64,000 bases of DNA from Doryteuthis pealeii (GCA_023376005.1 CM042138.1:96923324-96987323); one strand, 5' to 3'. Numbered from the stretch's first letter, positions 1 to 11,010 are shown. Translations and numbers: made by a program. Notes: generated by a model not told the origin, from the sequence alone.

Positions 1-325
1 ACTAAATCCAACAAACTTTTTGGCCAATCCAACATCCGGTTTTACAAGGCTATTTGTGGGGAGAGAGAGAAGATTAGATTTGATTACATATAGTGCAGTC
101 TGACTGGATGCACTGTCAATTTTGATTTAAGGAGAAAAAAATATCTTCGAGGCAAACAAATATGGTAATTGTATTCTTCATTGTGTTTCAATCTTGTGTC
201 ATATGGATTACCAAAAATATAACCAAGTACCAGTACCAATTTGCCACAGATTTTTAGTTGCTATTAGCAATTTGACAATTACTTGACTGTATTAAGAGTT
301 TTTCTAACTGTTGATATCTACTGTG

Positions 326-593
326 TGCCAAAGTGGTGCAATGGTTATTGTTGTAGGAAATGGACACAGTGACTACATTTCAAATCTGGCACAAGGTTGT
401 TTGCATTTTACATGTTGCTAATACCCTTAGGAAAGGTATGAATCCAACTATGGGTAAATAGTAGGGCAGACTGGGTTCTTTATGGTATAGCAAATAGTCT
501 AAATGGAAATCTCTGAATTCAAACCCGTTAAACTCCGCTTAAAAATTGACCTTGTGTAACATCCTGATCAGACAGAGGGGTTGGTAAATACAT
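326..593 (+). repeat. tRNA-headed SINE, family B
   Basis: The head reads GTGGTGCAATGGTTATTG, a pol III box A-like segment, and is followed by a box B-like CATTTCAAATCTGG. The body carries phrases shared with the other B copies (GGTAAATAGTAGGGCAGACTGGG) and the tail GAGGGGTTGGTAAATA. At least ten copies in both orientations lie in this window. The tRNA ancestry is inferred from box spacing; a subfamily name cannot be given without a library. Confidence 0.75.
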
Positions 594-1336
594 ACTTCCC
601 CTAAAATTCACTTAACTTTTTTAACTTATCTTTTTCAAATGATTTTCCTTTTTTACAGTTCATTGAAGATCTGTTAGCAGACCTGCAAAAATTGAGAGTG
701 TCATATCCTAATTGTGCGGAGAGGTTGGGTAAATATATAAATCTTCAATAACGTTTTTTTTTTTTTGTACAAATTCATAAACTGCGACGGCTTCACAAAA
801 AGTACATTAGTAAATCTAATTATCAAAGGATTTGTATGCATATTTTTTTTTTTTTTAAGTAAATGTTTCATCATATTAAAAAATTAACAATGACAAATCA
901 ATACTTTTTAAAAGGGGTGTAGCGTTAGTTTCATATTTGCCTGGGGAGTTGTCTGCCCATTTAGTTCGCTGGTTCCTGCTAGAGGCCGTTTTATATTTAA
1001 GCGGCTGGTTTGAATGTCTCTTTCTCTCTTTTCCTGTTCCTCGACCTACGAGACACATGGGTTAGACTCTGGTCTACCCCCCCTCTTGTTGGGGCTTTGG
1101 CCCCCCCCTTACATTACTGTAAGTTATTTATACAGCATGGACTATTCTTAGCCTCATGTCTGTACTTTTATGTTTTTCCCTTCTACTTTTGTATGTATGT
1201 TTATGTACACCCTATACTTTATGTACCCTGTTTATCTATGTGCTGTATACCTATTAAATGTTTTGTCTAACAACCCTTGTCGGAGTTTGTATCTTCAAGT
1301 ATATATCACTTTGAACCTTACAGGGGGAAGCGGATA
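594..1336. other. Intergenic, no gene recognised
   Basis: AT-rich sequence with poly-T runs near 758 and 847. A TTTTTTACAG acceptor-like site ends at 658 and opens a short frame, but the sequence after about 700 resembles the tail of SINE family B, so an exon is unlikely. Short open frames at 876-1270 show no domain or conserved motif. Confidence 0.5.
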
Positions 1337-1593
1337 AAAAAAAAAGTAAAGTCGTCGGGGCGGCCTAATGTCGGTATCAGCCATGCAGCGAGGGAGTCTA
1401 TCCCCTTTTCACTAGCGCTAGACCAAGGAGATTATTTTAGTGTCTGAGGTGGAGCGCCACACCTACCATCAGCCCCTTACTTTACCGCACAGATCCCTGT
1501 GCTACTCATACGCTGAGTTGGCGAGGGCGGGTATCGAATTAGGAACCTTGTGGTTTCTAGCCGAACGCTCTACCAACTGAGCTAACCCGGTCC
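1337..1593 (-). repeat. tRNA-headed SINE, family A
   Basis: Read on the minus strand the element begins GGTTAGCTCAGTTGGTAGAG, a near-perfect box A, with a box B-like TAATTCGATACCCG about 45 bases later. The body contains the family phrase GAGCTGATGGTAGGTGTGG-type sequence and ends in a CTTTAC/poly-T tail at 1337-1350. This is the best preserved head of the six A copies in the window. The tRNA species of origin is not certain. Confidence 0.85.
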
Positions 1594-1679
1594 TTAATAA
1601 GCAGATAATAAGCATAAAACTATCCAAAATATATAAAGACTGAAAAATTAAAAATGAATAACTTAAAACTTATAAATGA

Positions 1680-2000
1680 ATGTCAGTGAGGCTGATAGCT
1701 TTTTAATTCAGTGCATCCTGGGACGCACAGATTTGATTTGAATGAGTTACTGGGAAATTTGATGGGTCCCAACTAAAGTTTCTTAATAAATTGCAGTGTT
1801 TTTATCTATGAACAACTATAGCCATTTAACTCCTTGCCTTATACCTTATACAGTGTAATTCGTTTCCAAGAAAATATTGAAATGTATTAACAGTTAGCTG
1901 GAAATAGTGGAAGAAAAAAAAAAACACTGGGATGCATGGATAAGATTTGTCCACATGCTTTTAGATTTTGATGCGTTCCTATCAGCATATCTGGATGTGC
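1680..2000 (+). repeat. Unclassified interspersed repeat, family J
   Basis: About 320 bases that recur at 7363-7725 and 29365-29650 in the same orientation, starting with GTGATGCTGATAGCTTTTTG-like sequence and containing TGCATCCTGGGA and ACACTGGGATGCATGGATAAG. No terminal inverted repeat, tRNA head or coding potential is visible. A SINE or a LINE 3' end are both possible. Confidence 0.65.
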
Positions 2001-2344
2001 AAAACTTATTAAAAAAAATGTGCAAAAGATATTTTCCTTGCAATCAGATTATTAATTCCATGAAAAATTCCCCTTTTTATTTATATGGTAGGTTATAAAG
2101 ATAAAATTATAATGATGACAATAAGTAGTACCCACTGTCTGATATACAAACTAGATACAAGTTAGACATCCACCATAGAGCAATTCATGCAGACCAGTTC
2201 CTTAAACTAGAAAATTGGTCTAAATAAATTAACATATAATAGTAAAACCACCTCATCTCAGAAATTAAGACAATAATGAAACAGCTGTAACAAGAAATGT
2301 CTGTCCTTGAAATGTTTGCTTTATCTATAGGCATTACATTTTAA

Positions 2345-2575
2345 AGAGTTTACTCCCAGTTTAGCTCAGTCTGTAGATTCGATACTGGCCGTCACCAATT
2401 TAGCACAGCTTGGATCTGTGCAGTAAAGTTGGGAGCTGATGGGAGGTGTGGTGCTCCACCTCAGACACAAAAATAATCTCTCTGGTCTAGTGCAAGTGAA
2501 AAGGGATAGACACCCCCACAGATAGGCCACTCTGCCAACTCTACTACTTAATATTGTCTCATCATTTTTACTCAT
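2345..2575 (+). repeat. tRNA-headed SINE, family A, head deleted
   Basis: Starts with TTTAGCTCAGTCTGTAGA then jumps to TTCGATACTGGC, so about 25 bases between box A and box B are missing compared with the copy at 1337-1593. The downstream body (AGCTGATGGGAGGTGTGG, GTGAAAAGGGATAGAC) is typical for the family. Confidence 0.75.
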
Positions 2576-2697
2576 TATGACATTTTTGGCCGAGTTTTAT
2601 TTTTGAGAGGACTATTTTTAGCATTGAGGATTTAACTATTTCTATACGGAATCTAAAAAAAAACATGATGAACTGCAATTGCTTTATTTTTTTTTTT

Positions 2698-2844
2698 TCT
2701 AGTTAATAAATTTTCTAGTTAATAAATTAAGTTATTTATCATTTATAACAAATTAATTCTAGTTAATAAAGTTTTTTTCTAGTTAATAAAGTTTTTTTTT
2801 CTAGTTAATAAATTTCTAGTTAATAAATTTCTAGTTAATAAATT
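2698..2844. repeat. Minisatellite, CTAGTTAATAAA unit
   Basis: Seven exact copies of the 12-mer CTAGTTAATAAA are spaced 14-44 bases apart with T-rich spacers of variable length. Spacing is irregular, which suggests slippage of a 14-22 base unit. No gene overlaps it. Confidence 0.85.
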
Positions 2845-2869
2845 TTCCCCAATTTTATACATAAAACTT

Positions 2870-3122
2870 CCTAGAGTCCTCTCCCTTCTTATGTGTCCTA
2901 AAGTTGTGAAGTCAGCAGAGTGGCCTATTTTTGCTATCATACCGGAAGGGAGTCTATTCCCTTTTTTACTAGCGCTACACCAGGAAGATTGTTTTTGCAT
3001 CCGAGGTGGAGCACCACACCTACCATCAGCTTCCTACTTTGCTGCACAGATCCAAGTTTGCGAAGGCTGGTATCAAACCCAGAATTTTGTGGTTCCTAGG
3101 CGGATTCTCTATCGACTGAAAA
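2870..3122 (-). repeat. tRNA-headed SINE, family A, decayed
   Basis: Minus-strand copy. The head (GTCGATAGAGAATCCGCC then GGTTTGATACCAGCC) is clearly diverged from the family consensus, while the body around 2950-3050 still matches (CGCTAGTAAAAAAGGG, GTGGTGCTCCACCTCGG). It adjoins the minisatellite on its left. Confidence 0.7.
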
Positions 3123-3177
3123 TTAAACTCAAATTTTGATTGTTACTCATATCAAATTGTTACACTTTGGTAGATAG

Positions 3178-3472
3178 ATATATATATTTACCAAATCCTC
3201 CACACGAGCAGGATGTGACACAAGGTCAATTTCTTAAACGGCGTTTAACAGGTTTGAATTCAGTTTTTCTCTTAGACTGGTTACCTAGACATGGTTAAAG
3301 AGCCCAGTCTGCCCGACTATTTACTCATAGCTGGAGAGAAAGTATTTGGGTTCATACCTTTCCCAAGGGTATTAGTGCTATATGAAATGTAAACAGCCTC
3401 GTCCAGGATTTGAACTTGGGTCAACGAGTCCATTTCCTACAACTAACGATTACACCATGGACCTTTGGTAGA
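3178..3472 (-). repeat. tRNA-headed SINE, family B
   Basis: A nearly complete minus-strand copy. The head lies at 3405-3472 (GGTGTAATCGTTAGTTGTAG, then AAGTTCAAATCCTGGACG as box B), and the tail TGGTAAATATATATATC lies at 3178. Internal phrases match the copies at 44358 and 58585. Confidence 0.85.
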
Positions 3473-4065
3473 TAGTTAGAAAGAGAAGACAGCAGACAAA
3501 CCTTCCTATTAGGACTAAGAATAAACTTGTCCCTAACAACATGTCACCAAATCTAAAAATAGACAAAGACCAACATGTGTCATCAAATCTTAAAAGGAAA
3601 AATGATCCATTTTTCATGGTTTCCAGGAAGAAGTTTTCCATTTTACTGTGAAAAACCTAGAGAGTATAAAAAGAGAAAAATCCCCAGCACTACAGTAGCA
3701 GCCCAGCAGTTCTCAAAATACAAGCGACCTAAAAGTAATAAGCCCCATCCTCTCTAAGAAATTTCAGGACTGACAAATAAGCATTTTAAAAAGAATGCTA
3801 AAACATTTATTTACACTGTACACATATAAATACCCACACAACTTATCTTTTGTAAGCTGTTTTTTTGGCATTGCCAAAAATATATAAAAAGAGGTTTGTT
3901 TCAACTCAAATTCCTGTTGTTTGGCTTAGTTTGTTTTATTTATAATTCATTTCAGTATTAACCTTTTAATCAAATAACAGCACCCAGAAAACTGATATAA
4001 TATTTCGGTACACACAATTCGCAACAATATTCATGCCAGCCTGATAACATAGTTCTTAGTTTCCA
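3473..4065. other. Intergenic, nothing recognised
   Basis: AT-rich sequence with short chance open frames on both strands (3450-3757). No repeat shared with the rest of the window and no coding signature was seen. Confidence 0.5.
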
Positions 4066-4345
4066 AAGGGCATGCCATCACAGTGTAATGGTTAGCATGG
4101 TTGTCTCACAAATCCATTAATACTGAAAAGCAAGTTTGATCCTTGCTGAATGCCCCAAACTTGGATCACATCCGACCTGTGGCGAACAGATTGGGTATTA
4201 AGTGGCAGCACACCATGGTGTAATTCTTAGCAAGCTAGTCTTGCAGATCCATTACTGCTGAATAGCGAGCTCGATCTTCACTGGATGCTCCATACTTGCA
4301 ACCTTATCTCGGAGCCTACCCATGGTGAACGAAGTTGGGTAAATA
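4066..4345 (+). repeat. tRNA-like SINE, family P, two head units in tandem
   Basis: Two related head units follow each other: AGTGTAATGGTTAGCATGG with box B-like AAGTTTGATCCTTGC, then TGGTGTAATTCTTAGCAAGC with GAGCTCGATCTTCAC. Each is followed by a CACATCC/CCTACC segment and GGTTGGGTAAATA-like tail. Related sequence lies at 16290-16520 and 47735-47872. Inferred to be a dimeric or tandemly inserted SINE. Confidence 0.65.
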
Positions 4346-4483
4346 TTTACTTCTTAGCTTCCACATTTAACCACACAAAATTAAGGGTGCCATTATTTTT
4401 TACTCAGTATTCTTAAAAAATTAAAAAGATATATATAAAAACGGGAAAAAGCCTTTTTAACATGATCCTAACAAAATGTATAT

Positions 4484-4933
4484 TTGCGCGGTTACAAGTA
4501 TTCCTATCTAATACTAATAATTATATAATTTCAAGTCACTATTTCTGTTTAATAAGTCATTTAAACAATTATACATTCAAGTAACTATTTTTAATACAAA
4601 TAATTTACAGTAACATGATATCAAGTATTCCTATATAATACAAATAATTTGCACACAGTTGTATGGTTTCAAGTAGATCTATTTGACCCATAGATGTGAT
4701 CCTAACAGGTTCAGAGTGGATATGAGAGTAATGGCAATGAAGGGGTAAAAGAGCTCCAGAACTGGAGCCTCACCATCAGGTGCAGTTTAGTATCATACAC
4801 AGGACACTCCCTAATTGGAGTGGGGTCTTACCCTCTGCAAGGGATACAGTCAGCCCCGCCACCAAAGAGTTTGAATTAAAGAAAATAGTATTTTCTAGTA
4901 GAAATTCAAAGTTATTTTATATTTCTAACAAAC
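4484..4933 (-). repeat. Repeat C fragment between 25-bp direct repeats
   Basis: This 450-base segment is almost identical to 8474-8945, differing by a 27-base gap near 4673 and a few substitutions. It is bracketed by perfect 25-base direct repeats at 4459-4483 and 4934-4958, which the 8-kb copy lacks. It includes the C-family segment with CTCCAGAACTGGAGCCTCAC. The duplicated flank suggests insertion with a long target-site duplication. Confidence 0.75.
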
Positions 4934-5224
4934 AACATGATCCTAACAAAATGTATATGGAAGAGGAATTTATTAAATAATAAGTAGCTACTGAAAATCA
5001 ATAGCCAACAGTTAACTTGAAACTACATTTTTGCAATATTAGTAGAATTGCATGAGAAAATTATTAAGTAATGAGAGTGGAGACTTGTTTATTAAATAGC
5101 TGACTGCCTCATATACTGTAATTGGTTGGTTAGCAGGTTATCAAAGTCATGATATACCAGCATTCTATTATAGTAAAAATGGTAGCACCAACCATCATCA
5201 TGTTATGCTGACAGCACACAGATC

Positions 5225-5650
5225 TCAATGACTCTTCCTCAACACCCATCCCTTTCAGTCATCACTCCTGGAAAGTCCTCTGCACAGCATCCAGTATTCA
5301 TAGAGTTGATCAATGCTGGGTTTTGCTAGCCGACCCACACTGATGTGTCCACGAATAGATGCCCATAGGAGAACATTATTTATGAGCTCGTCCTTGCTTC
5401 TCCAGCAATGTCCAGCATTTATTCGTCTTACTTGGATGATTTGGGCAAAATGAGGCAGGTGGCCGTACAGCTGCTCTTTTGTTGGGTGCTGCTTCCAGGA
5501 TTTGCTCAAGACAGCACCCCTGTACAGTTCCTATCTAGCTTTTCTCTAAGTGTTAGTGGTGTCCAAGTTTTGCAGCCATACAGTAGCACTGACACAGCTT
5601 GTTTGGAAGAATTTTTGCTTTATCTTATCAAAGAGAGCACCAATACTTTC
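5225..5650 (-). pseudogene. RTE-like LINE, ORF C-terminus fragment
   Basis: The minus strand encodes SKSWKQHPTKEQLYGHLP followed by AGHCWRSKDEL and NNVLLWASIRG, a conserved C-terminal block that I recognise from animal RTE-like non-LTR retrotransposons, downstream of the reverse transcriptase. Upstream (5560-5650) the frame is broken but still reads FDKIKQKFFQ and a VSATVWL relic of the LLYG segment. Frameshifts and stops make it a dead 5'-truncated copy. Related fragments lie at 33375-34260 and 47873-48260. Confidence 0.75.
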
Positions 5651-6248
5651 ACCAATTTTGAATGAATTGTTACATTTACAAATGTGCAAACAGATAAAAA
5701 CAAAAAAAAAAAGGAAGCAAAGAAGTCTTCAATTACAGTTAATTAACTGCTTTTAAAAGTCAACTATTTCAAAGTTTCAAATGTCTTTTCAATTAATAAT
5801 AGAAACAGCTCAGTCATAAACAGTTTTTATGTATGTCCAAAGTTTGTACTAGGTTGGTGACACTTAAAAAAATCTTTTTTATTTTTTATTTAAAAAAAGA
5901 AAAGAACTTGTAGTGTTTAAATACTTATTTCAAACAGTCAAATCAAGTGCTTATAAAATCCACAGCAGCCACAATGTAAATATTTATCCATATTTTCAAT
6001 GGACTGCTTACTTAGATTTAATCTGCGTCAAATGAGTAGATAAGATTTTTGCAATGCAAAATCAATGACAGGTAATGACATGAATATCAGCCAGTACAAT
6101 ATTAAACAATCCTAAGTACCAAAAAATCAATAATTGTCAAAATTATTATGCAAAAAGTATTATTGTCTCTGAAAATTAATATTATCTTAAAAAGGATAGA
6201 CTAAATAATATTTTGCGTGAATAATTATCATTGGTTTTTCTTTATTAT
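5651..6248. other. Intergenic, nothing recognised
   Basis: AT-rich, with A runs at 5703-5712 and 5880-5900. A short stretch at 5930-5975 (CAAACAGTCAAATCAAGTGC) recurs at 6768-6800, so some old duplication is present. No coding signal. Confidence 0.45.
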
Positions 6249-6606
6249 TATGATTGATTTTAATGGCATGTCAACCCGTCTAGAGTTAAGTAAATCAAGT
6301 TCATCATACATTCATACATACATTTTTATGTAGTCGTTGCTTAAGGGTTTTTTGTGCACACAGTCCTGAAATATGTAAATAACTAAGGGAATTGTGTCAT
6401 TGGTGATGACAGTTTCGAGTACAGATGCATAAACTCCATTAGAAATATTAGATAGAAATACTTGATATTATATAACTGTGAGCGAAAAAAAACAAAAAAC
6501 AAACAAGATAACTAAATAAAAAAAGCAAATAGTAATGTACAATGAATGCAATTCTCAAACCTCTAAGTATAAAATAACTGAACAGGTTGACATGCTATTA
6601 AAAATT
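6249..6606. repeat. Repeat C, two inverted 3'-end fragments
   Basis: Left part 6249-6370 carries GATTTTAATGGCATGTCAACCC (antisense 3' end of C). Right part 6444-6606 carries the same end in sense, finishing GGTTGACATGCTATTAAAA. The two copies face each other, so the segment can fold back. Confidence 0.7.
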
Positions 6607-7296
6607 AATTAAACTGATTCCTTAATGCCAAAGCAATCATATCTTATTCAGAATTGTTTTTATTTTGAAGGTTTATTAAACATTTTTTTTTTTTAATATC
6701 TCAAACTCTAGCCATATACTTTATATACTGAAACAAAATTGAGCACTAAAATTGGTTCTCTTATTTCAAACAGTTAAATCAAGTGCTTGTAAAATCCACA
6801 ATACCCACAATGTAAATTCTATTGTTTCTACGAAAATACAAATTCCAAGTAATAAAAGAAAAAAATTTTTTTTTAAATTTCAAATCATTTTAGTGAATAA
6901 AAGTTTGTTTCGTTTGTTTATTAACTTTATATATGACTAAAATAACATTTTGAAAATATTAGTCAGCTTGTGAGGAAATAGAAAATATCAGCTGACAGCC
7001 AATAAACATATCAACAGTTTATATCTTTTAAAGCTTAATATGAACTTTTTGTTATCAAGATTAAAAAGGAGATTAAATGGGGGGGGGGGCAAATATTTTT
7101 AAACAAAAATTACTGGAGAATCATTCAATTTGATTAGCCATGCAAAGCATTAAAGTATTATCAAAAGAATGAATGAAGAAAAAAGGGAGGGGAAGAAAAA
7201 GTAAGGGGAAAAAATTCACAGGAAAATTGTTTTAAAAAGTTATTTTGAAGAGGACAGAATAGTAGGGTATATGTAAAAAAGAAATAAAAATAAAAA
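6607..7296. other. Intergenic, nothing recognised
   Basis: Very AT-rich with a T run at 6683-6693 and a G run at 7080-7089. No repeat or gene was recognised. Confidence 0.45.
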
Positions 7297-7337
<41 letters not shown>

Positions 7338-7362
7338 CACACACACACACACACACACACAG
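7297..7362. repeat. (TA)n(CA)n microsatellite
   Basis: A TA-dinucleotide run passes directly into a CA run (7337-7361). Neighbouring family J repeat starts immediately after. Confidence 0.95.
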
Positions 7363-7725
7363 TGATGCTAACGGCTTTTTAATTTAATGCTTCTTGGGCA
7401 CACAGATTTGATTTGAATGAGTCCCCCAGGAAATTTGATGGGTCCCAACTAAAATTTCTTAATAAATTGTAAGGTTTTTATTTATTAAATGGGGAAAGGG
7501 GATAGAACGTTTTCTTTGAAGAAACAATTATAGCCGTCTAACCCCCTACCTTGTACTCCATCGCATGTAAAGAAAATATTGAAATATATTTAAAGTTAGC
7601 TTGAAATGGTGGAGAAGAAAAAAACAAAAAAAAAACACTGGGACACATGGATAAGATTTTACTGTGTCCTTTTAGATTTGTATGAATCAGGGATGCTAGA
7701 TAGGTGCCTATCAGCATGTGTGTGT
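7363..7725 (+). repeat. Interspersed repeat, family J
   Basis: Second J copy, with the same internal order as 1680-2000: GTGATGCTAACGGCTTTTTAA, then GTCCCAACTAAAATTTCTTAATAAATTG, then CACTGGGACACATGGATAAG. It has a ~30 base insertion with respect to the first copy near 7490. Confidence 0.65.
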
Positions 7726-7802
7726 GTGTGTGTGTGTGTAGATAGATATGTAGATAGCAGATAGATAGATAGATGTATAGATATGTAGATAGATATAGAT
7801 AG
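7716..7802. repeat. (TG)n(TAGA)n microsatellite
   Basis: TG run at 7717-7738 followed by interrupted TAGA/TAGATATG units to 7802. Confidence 0.95.
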
Positions 7803-7842
7803 TTCATCTTTAAAAAATTATGCAGAGTTTAAAATATGTTGC

Positions 7843-8259
7843 TTAACCCTTCCACTACCAAGTTTGTTTTCTTGGGATTTTTTTTCAAATTTCGGTTATG
7901 CAAAATTACACTTTGACTACTATATTTAAAGGGTTAAAAGGTTTGGTTTTGCCTAATTTAAGTCTGGTTTCTTTGTTTAATGGCATATCAAACATCATGG
8001 ATTACTTAATGCTAAAGCCATCTTTACAGAAGAACAGTAGTGGTACTATTCAACCCATAACTAGGGGAAAATTAGGGGTTCTTACCTTTTCCAAGGACAT
8101 TTATCTGAAAATGAACATAATAGCATGACTAAAGTATAAACTAGCTTACTACAATTTAGCAGTTCAGTAAATTATCCACTATGCCACATGGACAATCCTT
8201 AACGGTTAAAATGAAATTTTAACAGGGACACGAATATCCCATTAGGAGTGAAGGGGTTA
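7843..8259. mobile_element. MITE-like element with TTAACCCTT ends
   Basis: Left end TTAACCCTTCCACTACC and right end GGAGTGAAGGGGTTATAA are imperfect inverted repeats. No transposase lies inside; instead a SINE of family N occupies 7955-8195. Similar ends are seen at 11011-11249 and 55046-55297. The superfamily is not clear. Confidence 0.5.
7955..8195 (-). repeat. tRNA-like SINE, family N
   Basis: On the minus strand the head reads CCATGTGGCATAGTGGATAA, a box A-like segment with tRNA-type spacing, and the body matches 12296-12535 (AGAAGAACAGTAGT on the plus strand, and GTACTATTCAACCCATA). Copies also at 11250-11400. Confidence 0.6.
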
Positions 8260-8348
8260 TAAAATATTTTTTTTAAATTCCATGAACAATTTTAGAGATA
8301 CCATTTTCTAAATGTTCGACTTCAGACTTTTATTAGATTTCTTGGATC

Positions 8349-8945
8349 AATTGATTTTAACGGCATGTCAACCCCGCTAATGTTATTTTTGCCTGAGGTT
8401 AGGGAATCATGTTCATTGTACATTTATATTTTGTGTGTGGTCATTTAAGTTTTGTAGCACAATTATATATCAATTTGCACGGTTACAAGTATTCCTATCT
8501 AATACTAATAATCATAAAATTTCAAGTCGCTATTTCTGTTTAATAAGTCATTTAAACAATTATACATTCAAGTAACTATTTTTAATACAAATAATTTACA
8601 GTAACATGATATCAAGTATTCCTATATAATACAAATAATTTGCACACAGTTGTATGGTTTCAAGTAGTCCAATCAAATACTAAGTTTCAAGCAGATCTAT
8701 TTGACCCATAGATGTGATCCTAACAGGTTCAGAGTGGATATGAGAGTAATGGCAATGAAGGGGTAAAAGAGCTCCAGAACTGGAGCCTCACCATCAGGTG
8801 CAGTTTAGTATCATACACAGGACACTCCCTATTTGGAGTGGGTCTTACCCCTCTGCAAGGGATACAGTCAGCCCCGCCACCAAAGAGTTTGAATTAAAGA
8901 AAATAGTATTTTCTAGTAGAAATTCAAAGTTATTTTATATTTCTA
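8349..8945 (-). repeat. Repeat C, long copy
   Basis: In sense (minus) orientation it runs from a GGCTGACTGTATCCCTTGCAG-like 5' part to a GGTTGACATGCCGTTAAAATC 3' end, the two ends shared with about fifteen other segments here. Positions 8474-8945 are nearly identical to 4484-4933. No long open frame and no terminal inverted repeat. Other copies show 13-bp duplications, so a retroposon is likely. Confidence 0.75.
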
Positions 8946-9177
8946 ACAAATAACTTTGTCCATTCTACCATCTATTTGCAAAGTGTTGATTCTACAATAC
9001 AAGGTTATGTTGGATATTATAGTATAAGCTGATGATTGCGGGAATTAAATGATAATTTTCTTTCCTTGTTATGAAGAGACTGAACTTGATTGGAAAGGGT
9101 GTCAATACCAATCAAAATAATTGATATTTTCACAATCTGAATAGTTATATCACACTCTCTCTCTCTCTCTGTCATAT

Positions 9178-9478
9178 ATATGTATTTACCAACCACTCCA
9201 CACAAGCAGGATGTGACACAAGGTTAATTTTTTTAAGCGAAGTTTAACAGGTTTGAATTCAGAGTTTTTCCTTCTCTTAGACTGGTTACTATACCAATGT
9301 TAAAGAGCCCAATCCGCTCTACTATTTACCCATAACTGGAGGAAGAATAGTTGGATTCATACCTTTCCCAAGGATATTAGCACAATGTGAAATGCAAACA
9401 TCCTTTCCAGGATTTAAACTAATCAACATGTCCTTTTCCTACAACAATAACCATTACATCAAGAGCACCTCCATTTCT
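9178..9478 (-). repeat. tRNA-headed SINE, family B
   Basis: Minus-strand copy with tail at 9178 (TTTACCAACCACTCCAC on the plus strand) and degraded head at 9440-9478. The B phrase CATACCTTTCCCAAGGATATTAG is intact. Confidence 0.8.
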
Positions 9479-9483
9479 CTCAT

Positions 9484-9518
9484 ATCTATCTATCTATATA
9501 TATATATATATATATATG
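9484..9518. repeat. (TATC)n(TA)n microsatellite
   Basis: TATC units then about 12 TA units, ending next to the hammerhead-like element at 9521-9640. Confidence 0.9.
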
Positions 9519-9577
9519 TAGTATAATAAAAAATTTGAAAAAACACAGGTTTAAATGAGTTAAGTGGCGAGTTTATT

Positions 9578-9625
9578 GGCCGACGCTGCTGTGTTTCGAT
9601 CTATTAATTAGATCATCTTCAGGGC
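9578..9625 (-). ncRNA. Hammerhead-like ribozyme motif, imperfect
   Basis: Minus strand: 2.1-2.3 GCC, core CTGAAGA, an extra U, stem II GATCTA/TAGATC, core GAAA, short stem III ACAC-AGCA-GCGT with one A-C mismatch, then C at the cleavage position and GGC closing stem I. The order is that of a type I hammerhead. The single extra base between CTGAAGA and stem II and the 3-bp stem I are departures from the canonical fold, so activity is doubtful. Such motifs are known in Penelope-like elements and retrozymes. Confidence 0.5.
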
Positions 9626-10025
9626 TTTTGTTGGTATGTGGAAGGTGATAAAAAATTTTTATCTCAGAATAAGGAGAAAGGCGAGTAATAGTCCTTGTTT
9701 ATCTGTCTGTTTAAAATTTGAAGTCTGAGAAAAAAGAACGTTGAAAAAAATGAACAGTTTGAAATATGACATATATATATATATATATCAAAAGAACAGT
9801 GTGACTTTTCCTGTTCTTGTTCCTAACTTCTAGGATGCGAGTGTACTCAGTATTGTATAAATGTGTCCTCCCTAGGATCAGGGTTACTCCCTGCATTTCT
9901 GCCTCAGATCAGTGTAGCTATATTTCTTACAACAAAACTAGTAAAAAGTTGAAAATAATTAAGAGAAAATCTGTTTAAAGAAAAACCTCATAACAAATAT
10001 ACTTTTTCTGTTCGATTCTCTGAAA

Positions 10026-10292
10026 CTAGGAATCATCATTATTATTCAACTGATGTACTTCGACTAATGTTCTCATCATGGTGGTTGTTATTATCAATCC
10101 AACATGAAGAAAAGGATCATTCACTGCCCATATCATCAAGAAAAACTCACAAGTAGCTACCCAGACACATGGCAACTGAAGATGACCAGCATTAGAAACA
10201 CCCTTCAGAATAATAACAATTGCAAACATAACAGCTTCCTTGCGCAGAGTTTAAATAAAGGAAGTCTTTTGTCTATTCCAGTCTCTGCTCAC
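10026..10292. other. Unexplained low-repeat segment beside a candidate exon
   Basis: The minus strand keeps a 67-codon open frame at 10026-10229 rich in hydrophobic residues. It is not recognised, has no good splice acceptor at its start, and is only about 60 bases from the candidate exon at 10293-10348. Listed so that it can be compared with transcripts. Confidence 0.2.
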
Positions 10293-10348
10293 TTTGACTT
10301 CTTTTCCTTCTGCAATCCACTTGACTGTCTCAGTAACTGGCAGAAATC
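10293..10348 (-). CDS. Candidate internal exon of minus-strand gene
   Basis: On the minus strand a pyrimidine tract ending CTCCCCTTTTAG precedes 56 bases encoding GFLPVTETVKWIAEGKEVK (using one base from the upstream exon), followed at once by GTGAGC, a good donor. The phase fits exactly: the putative first exon at 19594-19648 ends one base into a codon, and joining the two gives 37 codons ending in phase 0. The 9.2-kb intron would be normal for a cephalopod. I do not recognise the protein, and the link rests on splice signals alone. Confidence 0.3.
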
Positions 10349-10449
10349 CTAAAAGGGGAGGGAGTAAAGCTGAGTGGTAAAGGTGTTCCAGGCAACAAGA
10401 CAAACAAGTCATCCCTAGAGAGAAACTGCCTTGGCTAAGCAATTAAAGG

Positions 10450-11010
10450 GTCACTGGAGTCCGAGTCCGAAGCAGACTATAGCTCCAGTTTCTTTTTAAG
10501 AAATTCATCTCAACTTTTTTAAAGTCATTTTGTATTTGTAAAACTATACATGTAAAAAATCTTACATTATAGAATTTTTATTATGTCTTTTACATCCTGT
10601 AAAAGATTATATTTCAACTTCTGTTATAAAGTTATTTTATTCTTGTTTAGTACTTATTTCTAGCTAAGATATATATATGTAAAAAGTCTTATATAGCATT
10701 TTTATTTTTATTTCTTTTATATCCTTTCAAAAATTTTCTCTCTAATTCTGTTGGAAAATATTAAAGAATGAATAGGTATAAAAGCCTGACCTCCAATATA
10801 ATAGATAACATTTAAAAAGGAGGTAAGTGAAAAATGCTTATATTTTAAGTTGTAATAACCTCCTTAATCAGTCTGGCATAGAAATTAATACCACATAGGA
10901 ATCACTAATTAAGAAAAAATAGATTTATGACTAAAAAGAACTACCATCACCTAATTATAATACAACAAATATACTCTTGGTTCAATTAGGTTTGCTAGGG
11001 TTTCTTTTGT
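10450..11010. other. Intergenic, nothing recognised
   Basis: AT-rich, no shared repeat or coding signature seen. Confidence 0.45.

Noticed and set aside
633..735. Acceptor-like TTTTTTACAG followed by a 30-codon frame
   Set aside because: Most of the frame is the tail of SINE family B, which explains the conservation.
2698..2844. Regularly spaced CTAGTTAATAAA copies as a possible CRISPR-like array
   Set aside because: Spacers are T-rich, of unequal length and not unique; the genome is eukaryotic. It is a minisatellite.
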